Of a stretch of 9,637 nt of DNA, positions 1-7,159 are shown piece by piece. Position 1 is the first letter of the stretch. Every line of letters starts with the position of its first letter. This stretch comes from Leptolinea sp. (GTDB lineage Bacteria > Chloroflexota > Anaerolineae > Anaerolineales > Anaerolineaceae): assembly GCA_022837205.1 (NCBI GenBank), contig JALHEL010000104.1, forward strand, positions 1-9,637. The letters are read 5' to 3'. The notes beneath the pieces are model-generated. The model was not told where the DNA came from and ran no database searches. It worked only from the letters and a program-made list of their open reading frames with translations. Made by a program: the position numbers and the translations under genes.

Positions 1-6
1 ATATTT

Positions 7-3000
7 CTATTTTTCAAAAATCAAATAGGGATAATTATCACAGACCGAATTCATCAAATCCATAATCCCTTCCGGAAAATCGCGGCTTTCGGGGGTAATG
101 ACGGATTCTTCGCCAAACAAACGAACTTTAAATTTCTTCGCTTTTGAATCCAGAACGACAAAACCGGCATTCTTACTGTTTTCCATATCTTTTTCATTGG
201 CGAAAAGAGTAAATTTATCTTTGTACGGTCCGCTGTTATATGGACAAAATGTCTCACAGTTTCCGCATTCGTTACACATATAATCAACATGAATAATTTG
301 TGCTTCCGATCTTCCGGGAACATGAATCGATACATTCGCGCGATTCGGACAGACTTCTACACAATTTTCACAAACGGTAGAGCATGACAGACATCGCTCG
401 CTTTCATGGGTGGCATCTTCTTCTTTTATCAAAACGCCGCGCTTCGGGAAAATATTTTCTTTCGGTGTGGGTTGGAAGACATCGGAAGTGACATCAAAAC
501 CGACAATCGCAGAAGCGGCTTTCATACTGTTGGCAATCGCCTGAACAATCGTAGAAGGACCGTATAACCCGTCCCCGACAATATAGATATTTTCTTTGCT
601 GGATTCCAAAGTCTTTGGATTTACAACCGGTTTTCCTTTTGCATCCACTGCGATTCCGTTTGCTTGATAGAAATCCGTAGAAACATTTTCGCCCGTTGCA
701 CTGATGACGGTATCGGCTGCCACCCTTACATATTGATCGGTTTCTGCAACCGAGCGCCGCCCCGATTCATCGTATTCGCCCAGTTCCATTACCCGGCAAA
801 TCAATTCTCCGTTTTCCCATTTTTCCGGCGCAAGCAATTCCTTAAAAATTACTCCGTCGTTCAATGCCAATTGCAGTTCCTCTTCATCGGCAGGCATATA
901 TCGTTTTGTTCTGCGATAAACCAAATATACATTTTCCACACCCTCGGTTCGCTTGGCCGATCGGGCTACATCCATGGCAGTATTCCCGCCTCCGATCACC
1001 ACGACATTTTTCCCGATATTCATCTTGCCTTTGGTATTGTTGAACTCTTCCAAGAATGAAAGCGCATGCAGAGGCGTACATCCTTCGATAGTGATTTGAG
1101 CCGGAACATGAGCTCCGATGGCGATAATCGCGGCATCAAAAAGTCCAGTTTTCAAATCTTCCACCGAAGATACTTCTGTGTTCAAATGAATTTCGACTCC
1201 TAATTGCCGAATGAAATCCAAGTCCTTGTTGATGACTGTTGCGGGATCGATCCGGAATCGCGGAATGACATATCGGACAATTCCACCCAACCGAGGTCGC
1301 TTTTCAAAAATCGTAACCTTCGCGCCTGCGCGTAAAAGATAAAAAGCTGCCGCGATACCGGCGGGACCGCCGCCTACAATTGCGACATTTTTCTCCGAAT
1401 GTCCGGTCGGTTTTAATTCGCGCATAACGCTTTCATATCCCTGCTTGGCAGCCTCGAGCTTAACGCCGCGAATATTGACCGGTGATTCATAATGATTCCT
1501 AACACAATTTGTCATACAAGGATGTGCGCATAAAGTCCCCGTAATAAAGGGAAGAGGATTCTTATCCAAAATGACCTGCAAAGCCTCTTTGTATTTTCCT
1601 TCTCCCGTCAGGCGAATGTAGGTTGGAATATCCTGATGAATCGGACATCCTTCTTCACAACCGGCGATAAAACAATCCAAAAGCGGCACTTTACGGTTAT
1701 TCTTTCGGGAAGGCGGCATTTTCGCCGGCTTCAGATAGTGTTTATCTTTCTTTGCATCCTCAGCGATTTTAGAGATGGCAGCAACATTTACCCCTTCAAA
1801 TGAATGGTACCCTTGCTTTTCCAGTTTCTCCGCTAATTGTCGAAATCGTTGATATCCACCCGGTTTCAGAATTGTCGTTGCCATCGTCACCGGCCATATT
1901 CCGGCGCCTACAATTTTTTCGATATTAAAAGCATCCGCACCGCCGGAATAAGAGATCCGTAATTTTCCGTCAAAATCTCTGGAAAGTTTCGCTGCCAGCG
2001 CGCTTGTCAATGCAAAAAGCGGTTTACCGGACATGTACATTTCTTTACCGGCTAATTCATGCCGCGTAATATCAACCGGAAAAGTATTGGTCAGTTTGAC
2101 ACCGAACTGAAGGTGGTGACTTGCGGCTAAATCAATCAATCGTTCAAACATGGGAACGGCATCTTGATATTGAAGATCATCTTCAAAATGGAATCGACCG
2201 AAGGATACGTAATCATATCCCATTTCATCTAAGGTCTTCCGGGCAAAGTCATACCCCAAAAGTGTGGGGTTACATTTTACAAAAGTATTCAAATGCTTTT
2301 CGGTGATTAAATAGGTTGCGATACTTTCGATTTCTTTGGGCGGACACCCGTGGAGAGTGGATATCGTCGCCGAATTACAAATAGCGGACGGAATCGCATC
2401 GATATCAGCTTCGGTCACATGCTTAAATTTGGATAAATTTGCTTTAGCGGTTCGAATGGCATTCTTGAAAACTTCGGTATCTTTTGCTTCAATCATTGAA
2501 TCGATAAAAGTATTGATTTTTTCCGATCGGATGCCGGCGAGATCATACCCGACGCTCATATTAAATTGGAATCCATCCTGCGCGCCCAGCCCCATCTCCT
2601 TCGCCATCAAATGCAATATTACCCAAGCCTTAATGTATTCTCCCATCGCATCGGGGACCGTAAGCTCTGTCGACCATTCGATGTTGTAACCCTCATCGGC
2701 GGCATCGATGCAAGGCTTTGATACAGGTAAATCTTCACCGTCGATAATTTGAACGGTCTTTACTTCGAAAAAGCGGCTTCCGGCAAAATATGCGGAAATG
2801 ATATTCTGCGCCAACTGGGTATGGGGACCCGCTGCCGGTCCGATCGGAGTCTCAAGCTTTCGACCGAACAATTCCAGCGTCTTCCCTTCTTTGGCTTTAT
2901 ACGGTTGATGGACCCCAAATACGGTGCCCTGTGATTGATATTCATCAAAGACCCAATTCAACAATTGAGAAAAGGGTATGCAGGTCATTCTATCGCTCAT
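7..3000 (-). CDS. ygfK: YgfK-type iron-sulfur flavoprotein (putative selenate reductase / molybdenum hydroxylase-associated oxidoreductase subunit)
   Basis: The 997-residue protein matches E. coli YgfK as I remember it along its whole length. Residues ~1-400 form a dihydroorotate dehydrogenase-like domain (GPAAGPHTQLAQN from ~53, HGCPPKEIE ~217, SYSGGA ~351). Next comes a GltD/DPD-type cysteine domain (C443, C448, C452, C491, C495, C499), then an FAD/NAD(P) reductase module with GGGPAG ~543 and GGGNTA ~670. The C-terminus carries two [4Fe-4S] motifs (C870/C873/C877/C880/C884-Pro and C909/C912/C915/C919-Pro). It should move electrons between NAD(P)H and a partner through flavin and Fe-S centres in the cytoplasm. 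In other genomes the family sits with xanthine dehydrogenase-like and purine-catabolism genes; the selenate role is an inherited name, and the true substrate is uncertain. I chose the ATG at 3000 because AAGGAG (3013-3008) lies 7 bases before it; an upstream in-frame TTG at 3018 precedes that site. The stop is TAG. Partners would be off the left edge. Confidence 0.93.
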   Translation of the reverse strand: MSDRMTCIPFSQLLNWVFDEYQSQGTVFGVHQPYKAKEGKTLELFGRKLETPIGPAAGPHTQLAQNIISAYFAGSRFFEVKTVQIIDGEDLPVSKPCIDAADEGYNIEWSTELTVPDAMGEYIKAWVILHLMAKEMGLGAQDGFQFNMSVGYDLAGIRSEKINTFIDSMIEAKDTEVFKNAIRTAKANLSKFKHVTEADIDAIPSAICNSATISTLHGCPPKEIESIATYLITEKHLNTFVKCNPTLLGYDFARKTLDEMGYDYVSFGRFHFEDDLQYQDAVPMFERLIDLAASHHLQFGVKLTNTFPVDITRHELAGKEMYMSGKPLFALTSALAAKLSRDFDGKLRISYSGGADAFNIEKIVGAGIWPVTMATTILKPGGYQRFRQLAEKLEKQGYHSFEGVNVAAISKIAEDAKKDKHYLKPAKMPPSRKNNRKVPLLDCFIAGCEEGCPIHQDIPTYIRLTGEGKYKEALQVILDKNPLPFITGTLCAHPCMTNCVRNHYESPVNIRGVKLEAAKQGYESVMRELKPTGHSEKNVAIVGGGPAGIAAAFYLLRAGAKVTIFEKRPRLGGIVRYVIPRFRIDPATVINKDLDFIRQLGVEIHLNTEVSSVEDLKTGLFDAAIIAIGAHVPAQITIEGCTPLHALSFLEEFNNTKGKMNIGKNVVVIGGGNTAMDVARSAKRTEGVENVYLVYRRTKRYMPADEEELQLALNDGVIFKELLAPEKWENGELICRVMELGEYDESGRRSVAETDQYVRVAADTVISATGENVSTDFYQANGIAVDAKGKPVVNPKTLESSKENIYIVGDGLYGPSTIVQAIANSMKAASAIVGFDVTSDVFQPTPKENIFPKRGVLIKEEDATHESERCLSCSTVCENCVEVCPNRANVSIHVPGRSEAQIIHVDYMCNECGNCETFCPYNSGPYKDKFTLFANEKDMENSKNAGFVVLDSKAKKFKVRLFGEESVITPESRDFPEGIMDLMNSVCDNYPYLIFEK

Positions 3001-3007
3001 CGTTTTT

Positions 3008-3013
3008 CTCCTT
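3008..3013 (-). promoter_or_regulatory. Ribosome binding site that fixes the ygfK start
   Basis: The minus strand reads AAGGAG followed by AAAAACG and the ATG at 3000. The open frame extends six codons further, to a TTG at 3018, but that codon lies upstream of this site. Initiation at the TTG would put the Shine-Dalgarno sequence inside the coding region, so the ATG is the better start. Confidence 0.85.
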
Positions 3014-3073
3014 TTCAATGACTCGTTATTGATAAAATAAATATTTGATAATTGCTAACGGGAATTCGTAATC

Positions 3074-3368
3074 TTAATAAGATAAAAGTTCATTGATCTT
3101 CCCGCTAAATTCCATCATTTTCTTCCGGTTTTCATTTCCTTTATAAATTAAATGATGATCCATGCTGTTACGGAATTTATTGGATGAAAATCTTTTCATC
3201 AATTTCAGTTTATCATTTCCGGTCGGAATTTGCAACTTTTTTGGCTATTGTCTAACAACATATTCTTAATTATTTTGTCATCTTTTTTTTCTAACATTTT
3301 CAATCGAATAACTTTTCGCCTTCATTTTTGTTAAGACATTTGTCGAGATTGTCTTCTGAAAAAAACAT
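3074..3368 (-). pseudogene. Possible small gene broken by two frameshifts (unknown family)
   Basis: Three consecutive minus-strand open stretches, each in a different frame, tile most of the gap between the ABC operon and ygfK. The first opens at ATG 3368 (MFFSEDNLDKCLNKNEGEKL...) and stops at 3300. The second opens at ATG 3297 (MLEKKDDKIIKNMLLDNSQK...) and stops at 3205. The third is open from 3244 to a TAA at 3074 and ends ...KMMEFSGKINELLSY. Each junction needs a -1 shift, equal to one missing base: near 3300-3305 (TTCGATTG) and at the A6 run at about 3236-3241. With one base restored at each site the product would be roughly 98 residues, Lys/Glu-rich and probably helical. First codon positions of the last stretch are about 63% purine, as in coding DNA. 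No convincing ribosome binding site was found before 3368, 3297 or 3199. I do not recognise the family; a chance run of open frames in AT-rich DNA is possible. Confidence 0.3.
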
Positions 3369-3401
3369 CGATGCTTATTCGAATCGAATCTTTGAAGGAA
3401 C

Positions 3402-5216
3402 TTATGCGGATAACGGATTCAGTTTCAGATCCCGTTCTTTTTCTTCGCGATACTGTTGCGTATATAAATGGTAATATTTTCCTTTTTTTGCCAGCAGTTG
3501 AAAATGGGTACCTTCTTCGATAATCTTACCGTCTTCGATAACCAGGATACGGTCTGCGCGTTTTATTGTGGAAAGCCGGTGAGCGATAATAAAACTGGTC
3601 CGTCCTTTCATCATATGATCCATCCCCTGTTGAATGAGATTTTCGGTTAAAGTATCGACTGAGCTGGTCGCTTCGTCCATGATGAAAATCTCCGGATCGG
3701 CTAATATCGCCCGTGCCAAGCTGATTAATTGCTTTTGTCCGAAAGAAAGCAAATTACCGCCTTCCCCCACCTGTTCCTCATACTGATTCGGGAATGAACG
3801 AATAAAAGTATCGGCACCCGCCTGACGGGCAGCCTGTTCGATTTCCTCATCCGTCGCATCCAATTTCCCGTATCGGATATTCTCGCGGATTGTTCCCGAA
3901 AACAAATGCGGAGTCTGTAAAACCATTCCGATTCGGGATTGAATACTTTCCATTTTATAATCCCGATAATCTCTGCCGCAAATGCGAATAACGCCTTTTT
4001 TCGGTTCATAAAACCGAGCCAGCAGATTTACAATCGTTGATTTTCCTCCACCGGTCGATCCGACCAAAGCAATTGTCTCTCCCTGATTCACTTTGAGAGA
4101 AAAGTCTTCGAGGACCGGCCTGCCGTCACCGTCATCATACCAGAAGCTGACATGGTCAAATTCAATTTCTCCGCAAAGGGTCTGCGGTTCGAAAGCATCC
4201 GGCTTATCGACAATCGCAGGTTGGGTATCCAACAAAGAAAATATCCTTTCTCCGGACGCGACGGATTGCTGCATTTCCCCGTAAACTCTTGCCAAATCCT
4301 GTACCGGCCACATGATCGAAGTGACATAGTTTACGAATGCCTGAATTCCGCCGATGGTCATCAAACCCGAGCGGATCTGCCAATCGGCCGACCAGATGAT
4401 TAATCCCAATGCGACGGATGAGATCAGTTGAATACAAGGCAGAAAAAGCGCATTCAGCCGTGCCGCTTTGTAAGCCGATTGAAACATGGGATAAGTCAGA
4501 TCATTGAATTCCTTTAGGTTTTGATCTTCGCGTTGAAATGCTTTTACCACTCTTACACCCATGATATTCTCGTTAAACGCTCCGGTCACTTTGGAATTCA
4601 ATTTTCGAACTAATCGAAATTCCTTTAGGATTCTTTTACGGAATTGCCAGGAAACATACAACATGATCGGAAAAACAGCGAAGACTATTAATGCCATCCT
4701 CCAATTGATCGCCAACATAAATCCGCCGGAAATCAGAATATTGACAATCGCAAAAGAAGAATCAACCATCCCCCAAGTCACCAAATCTGCGATTTTAAAA
4801 CTATCCGAATTTACTCTGGACATAATCCAACCGACCGGTGTAACCGCATAGTAAGACAGCGACAGTTTCTGCAAATGATCGAACATTTTTTGTCGTAAGT
4901 CATACCAGATCCGTTCCGAAAGCATCCCGGCCAGGTATACAAAAGTGAAAACCCCTATCGCTTGAATAATTACAGTCAGACCGTAATATTTAAGATAAGG
5001 CAGCACCTGACTCTTCAAGCCGGGGACAATAGCATTATCAAGCAACAGTTTATTCAAATAAACCTGCAACGAATCCATGACACTGGTGATTAAAGTGCAA
5101 AATAGGAACAGGAAGAACCAGCGCTTATGGGGAGTAATAAATTCAAAAATGCGTTTTATTACATTCCCGTTGAATTTTGATTGAAAATCCTCTTCTTCAA
5201 ATTGGTTATCCGCCAT
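3402..5216 (-). CDS. Heterodimeric ABC exporter, subunit B (permease fused to ATPase, degenerate signature motif)
   Basis: This 604-residue half-transporter has an N-terminal membrane domain (six helices expected, residues ~30-325) and a C-terminal nucleotide-binding domain (~350-580). Walker A is GSTGGGKS (386-393), the Q-loop is Q434, Walker B is IFIMD (510-514) with catalytic E515, and the H-loop is H546. The signature motif is LSFGQ (490-494) in place of LSGGQ. A weak signature here, paired with a weak Walker B in the neighbour, is the pattern of heterodimeric exporters such as TM287/288, LmrCD and BmrCD. The open frame reaches back to 5324, but I place the start at ATG 5216: AAGGAG (5229-5224) lies 7 bases before it, and the extra 36 codons overlap the previous gene in another frame without resembling the family. 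It overlaps the upstream gene by 11 bases, so translation is probably coupled. The substrate is unknown; drug, lipid or peptide export are all possible. Confidence 0.93.
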   Translation of the reverse strand: MADNQFEEEDFQSKFNGNVIKRIFEFITPHKRWFFLFLFCTLITSVMDSLQVYLNKLLLDNAIVPGLKSQVLPYLKYYGLTVIIQAIGVFTFVYLAGMLSERIWYDLRQKMFDHLQKLSLSYYAVTPVGWIMSRVNSDSFKIADLVTWGMVDSSFAIVNILISGGFMLAINWRMALIVFAVFPIMLYVSWQFRKRILKEFRLVRKLNSKVTGAFNENIMGVRVVKAFQREDQNLKEFNDLTYPMFQSAYKAARLNALFLPCIQLISSVALGLIIWSADWQIRSGLMTIGGIQAFVNYVTSIMWPVQDLARVYGEMQQSVASGERIFSLLDTQPAIVDKPDAFEPQTLCGEIEFDHVSFWYDDGDGRPVLEDFSLKVNQGETIALVGSTGGGKSTIVNLLARFYEPKKGVIRICGRDYRDYKMESIQSRIGMVLQTPHLFSGTIRENIRYGKLDATDEEIEQAARQAGADTFIRSFPNQYEEQVGEGGNLLSFGQKQLISLARAILADPEIFIMDEATSSVDTLTENLIQQGMDHMMKGRTSFIIAHRLSTIKRADRILVIEDGKIIEEGTHFQLLAKKGKYYHLYTQQYREEKERDLKLNPLSA

Positions 5217-7014
5217 GTGACAGCTCCTTTTCGAGGGCTTCTTCAATTTGAGATTGAAGATTAAATATTTGCCGATAAAATCCTTCCTGTTGAACCAATT
5301 CTTGGTGTGTACCCGACTGAACAATTTTTCCCTGATCCATTACCAAAATCAAATCGGCTTGCATAATCGTCTGAATTCGATGAGCGATAATGAAAGTCGT
5401 CCGATCTTTCATTAACTCATTCAACGCCGCCCTTATTTCCACTTCCGTATCCATATCGACGGAAGAGGTAGCATCATCCAAAAGAAGGATTTTCGGATTT
5501 TTCAACAAAGTTCTGGCAATGGCGATCCGTTGCTTCTGACCGCCGGATAAGGTTACACCCCGCTCGCCTACCAATGTGTCATAGCCCTTTTCAAATGAAA
5601 GGATACTTTCATGAATCGCTGCGGCTTTTGCCGCTTGTATAATCTCATCCGTCGAGACTTCTCTGCCGGCGCCGTAAGTGATGTTCTCCGCAATGGAACG
5701 CGAAAAAAGGAAAGGCTCCTGTTCGACAATTCCGATATGTTTTCGTAAATAATTCCGCGGGATCCGGTTCAATTCCATTCCATCCAAGGTAATCCTTCCG
5801 GAAGTATATTCATAAAAACGCGGAAGCAAATTAATCAACGATGTTTTTCCGCTGCCGGTCGGCCCGATGATGGCTACCGATTGGCCGGGGGAAACATGAA
5901 ATGAGAGATCATGCAAGGTCTCGTTCTCCGGTTGATATGCAAAGCTTACATGATCAAAATTAATCTCACCTTCCGGTACCTTCCGAGGCATTACCGTCCC
6001 CTCATCCAACGGTTCCTGTTCGTTTGCGAATATCTCCATGATCCGTTGAAAGCTGATGAAAGCACGTGACATCTGAACAATCAACCGGCCCATATTTCGA
6101 ATCGGCCAAATAATCCATACAATCAGTGCCTGAAAAGCGACAAAATCTCCGACGGAGATCCTTCCGGAAATCGTCGCATATGCCCCCAACATATAGCTGA
6201 TAACCATCTGAAACCCGCATAACAAATCGGTCGAAGGCCAAAATAAAGCTTCGGTAAAGACCAGCTTTTTCCCCAGTAAAAACTTTTTCCAGTTCTCTTT
6301 TCGATATTTTTCAATTTCATAATCCTGCCGGGCAAACGCTTTTACCACCCGTACACCGGTCAGGTTTTCCTGCAGCATTGTCGATAATAGAGCATCTTGA
6401 TTCTGATAAGCTTCGTAGCGCTTGCCGATTTTTCGAAAGAAAAACAGAGCCATAAGAAATACCAACGGAACGATCATCAAAGTTGAAAGAGCCAATGAGC
6501 TGTCCATCCGATAGATTGCTATGAAATTGACTGCATACAAAAAACATATCCGGCCGATTCCGATTGCCTGTTCGGAGAAAAACCGCCTGACGGCATCCAC
6601 ATCGGAAGTTGCTCTTTGAATCAGATCACCTGTATCGACAGTGGCATGATAGGCAAAATTCAGTCGCTGAATTTGATCATAAAGATTATTTCGAATCCGC
6701 AATGCCATTTTTTCGGCAATGTAGTTTGCCGTGCTGTTCGAATAAAATGTAAACAAACCCTCGCAGAGAGCTAATAAGACAAAGCCCAAACCGATCCCAT
6801 AAGCAGGGATTGGTCGTTCATTCGAGATAAGCCATGTATCGATAAACCAGGAAAGCAAGATGTAGACGCTTGATTTAAAAACCGTGGAAAACAATTGCGA
6901 AAAGATAGCCAAAAAATACTTTAAGCGATAACCGGACATCATTTGCCAGATGCCTGCGATACGATTCTTTGTTTTTATTTTCGTCAAGTCAAAATCAATT
7001 ATCGGCGTTGTCAA
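5206..7014 (-). CDS. Heterodimeric ABC exporter, subunit A (permease fused to ATPase, Walker B Glu replaced by Asp)
   Basis: This 602-residue half-transporter has a six-helix type membrane domain (~residues 30-325) and a nucleotide-binding domain (~350-580). Walker A is GPTGSGKT (384-391), the Q-loop is Q432, the signature is a canonical LSGGQ (489-493), Walker B is ILLLD (509-513) and the H-loop is H545. The residue after Walker B, normally the catalytic Glu, is D514. Its own ATP site should therefore hydrolyse poorly, while its intact signature completes the active site of subunit B. The start is TTG at 7014: an in-frame TAA lies just upstream (7023-7021), and AAGG (7026-7023 region) sits about 9 bases before. 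The first ATGs (residues 25-26) would cut into the N-terminal region. It is the first gene of a two-gene operon that follows a strong terminator, so it should have its own promoter. Confidence 0.93.
   Translation of the reverse strand: MTTPIIDFDLTKIKTKNRIAGIWQMMSGYRLKYFLAIFSQLFSTVFKSSVYILLSWFIDTWLISNERPIPAYGIGLGFVLLALCEGLFTFYSNSTANYIAEKMALRIRNNLYDQIQRLNFAYHATVDTGDLIQRATSDVDAVRRFFSEQAIGIGRICFLYAVNFIAIYRMDSSLALSTLMIVPLVFLMALFFFRKIGKRYEAYQNQDALLSTMLQENLTGVRVVKAFARQDYEIEKYRKENWKKFLLGKKLVFTEALFWPSTDLLCGFQMVISYMLGAYATISGRISVGDFVAFQALIVWIIWPIRNMGRLIVQMSRAFISFQRIMEIFANEQEPLDEGTVMPRKVPEGEINFDHVSFAYQPENETLHDLSFHVSPGQSVAIIGPTGSGKTSLINLLPRFYEYTSGRITLDGMELNRIPRNYLRKHIGIVEQEPFLFSRSIAENITYGAGREVSTDEIIQAAKAAAIHESILSFEKGYDTLVGERGVTLSGGQKQRIAIARTLLKNPKILLLDDATSSVDMDTEVEIRAALNELMKDRTTFIIAHRIQTIMQADLILVMDQGKIVQSGTHQELVQQEGFYRQIFNLQSQIEEALEKELSHGG
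5224..5229 (-). promoter_or_regulatory. Ribosome binding site for ABC subunit B, inside the end of subunit A
   Basis: AAGGAG on the minus strand is followed by CTGTCAC and the ATG at 5216. It lies within the last codons of the upstream subunit. It decides the start of subunit B against the longer open frame that reaches 5324, and fits coupled synthesis of the two subunits in equal amounts. Confidence 0.8.
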
Positions 7015-7065
7015 AATAAGTTACCTTGTCTCATAATTTACACGAATTACCGCGCAGCAAAGGGT

Positions 7066-7071
7066 ATTATA
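7066..7071 (-). promoter_or_regulatory. Candidate -10 box for the ABC exporter operon
   Basis: A perfect TATAAT on the minus strand lies between the hppA terminator and the TTG start, giving a leader of about 45 bases. The -35 region at 17-18 base spacing is poor (AGTCAT or GAGTCA). An activator or a weak promoter is possible. The call rests on the -10 box and its position. Confidence 0.45.
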
Positions 7072-7104
7072 CAGGAACATTCGAAAAAATGACTCATTCC
7101 CATC

Positions 7105-7136
7105 AAAAAAGCCTGCTTGAATCAAGCAGGCTTTTT
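7105..7136 (-). terminator. Rho-independent terminator of hppA
   Basis: GCCTGCTTG (7111-7119) pairs perfectly with CAAGCAGGC (7123-7131) around an AAT loop. The stem is flanked by an A-run (7105-7110) and a T-run (7132-7136), which extend it to 14 pairs. Read on the minus strand it is a GC-rich hairpin followed by six Ts, 24 bases past the hppA stop codon. It is symmetrical and could work both ways, but no plus-strand gene leads into it. Confidence 0.92.
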
Positions 7137-7159
7137 AATCACATCAAGAACAAAGTAAT

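Larger units (their letters stand above)
3001..3401. other. 401-base AT-rich gap between the ABC operon and ygfK
   Basis: Apart from the possible broken gene and the ygfK ribosome binding site, the gap holds an AT-rich dyad at 3183-3200 (GATGAAA/TTTCATC around a short loop) and small dyads at 3335-3344 and 3333-3355. None is followed by a T-run on the minus strand, so I see no clear terminator after the ABC operon. The best ygfK promoter guess is TTAGCA (3058-3053) with TATCAA (3034-3029) at 18-base spacing, which is weak. Read-through from the exporter operon into ygfK therefore cannot be excluded. Confidence 0.5.

Noticed and set aside
3001..3018. TTG start six codons upstream of the ygfK ATG
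   Set aside because: The AAGGAG site lies between the TTG and the ATG, at proper spacing for the ATG only.
3230..3247. Classic -1 programmed frameshift heptamer at the A6 run
   Set aside because: The sequence contains A AAA AAG, but its phase relative to the incoming frame (CAA AAA AGT) is not that of a standard X XXY YYZ slippery site, so programmed ribosomal slippage is not supported. Deletion or polymerase slippage fits better.
5217..5324. 36-codon N-terminal extension of ABC subunit B
   Set aside because: It overlaps subunit A in another frame, does not resemble the family N-terminus, and the ATG at 5216 has its own ribosome binding site.
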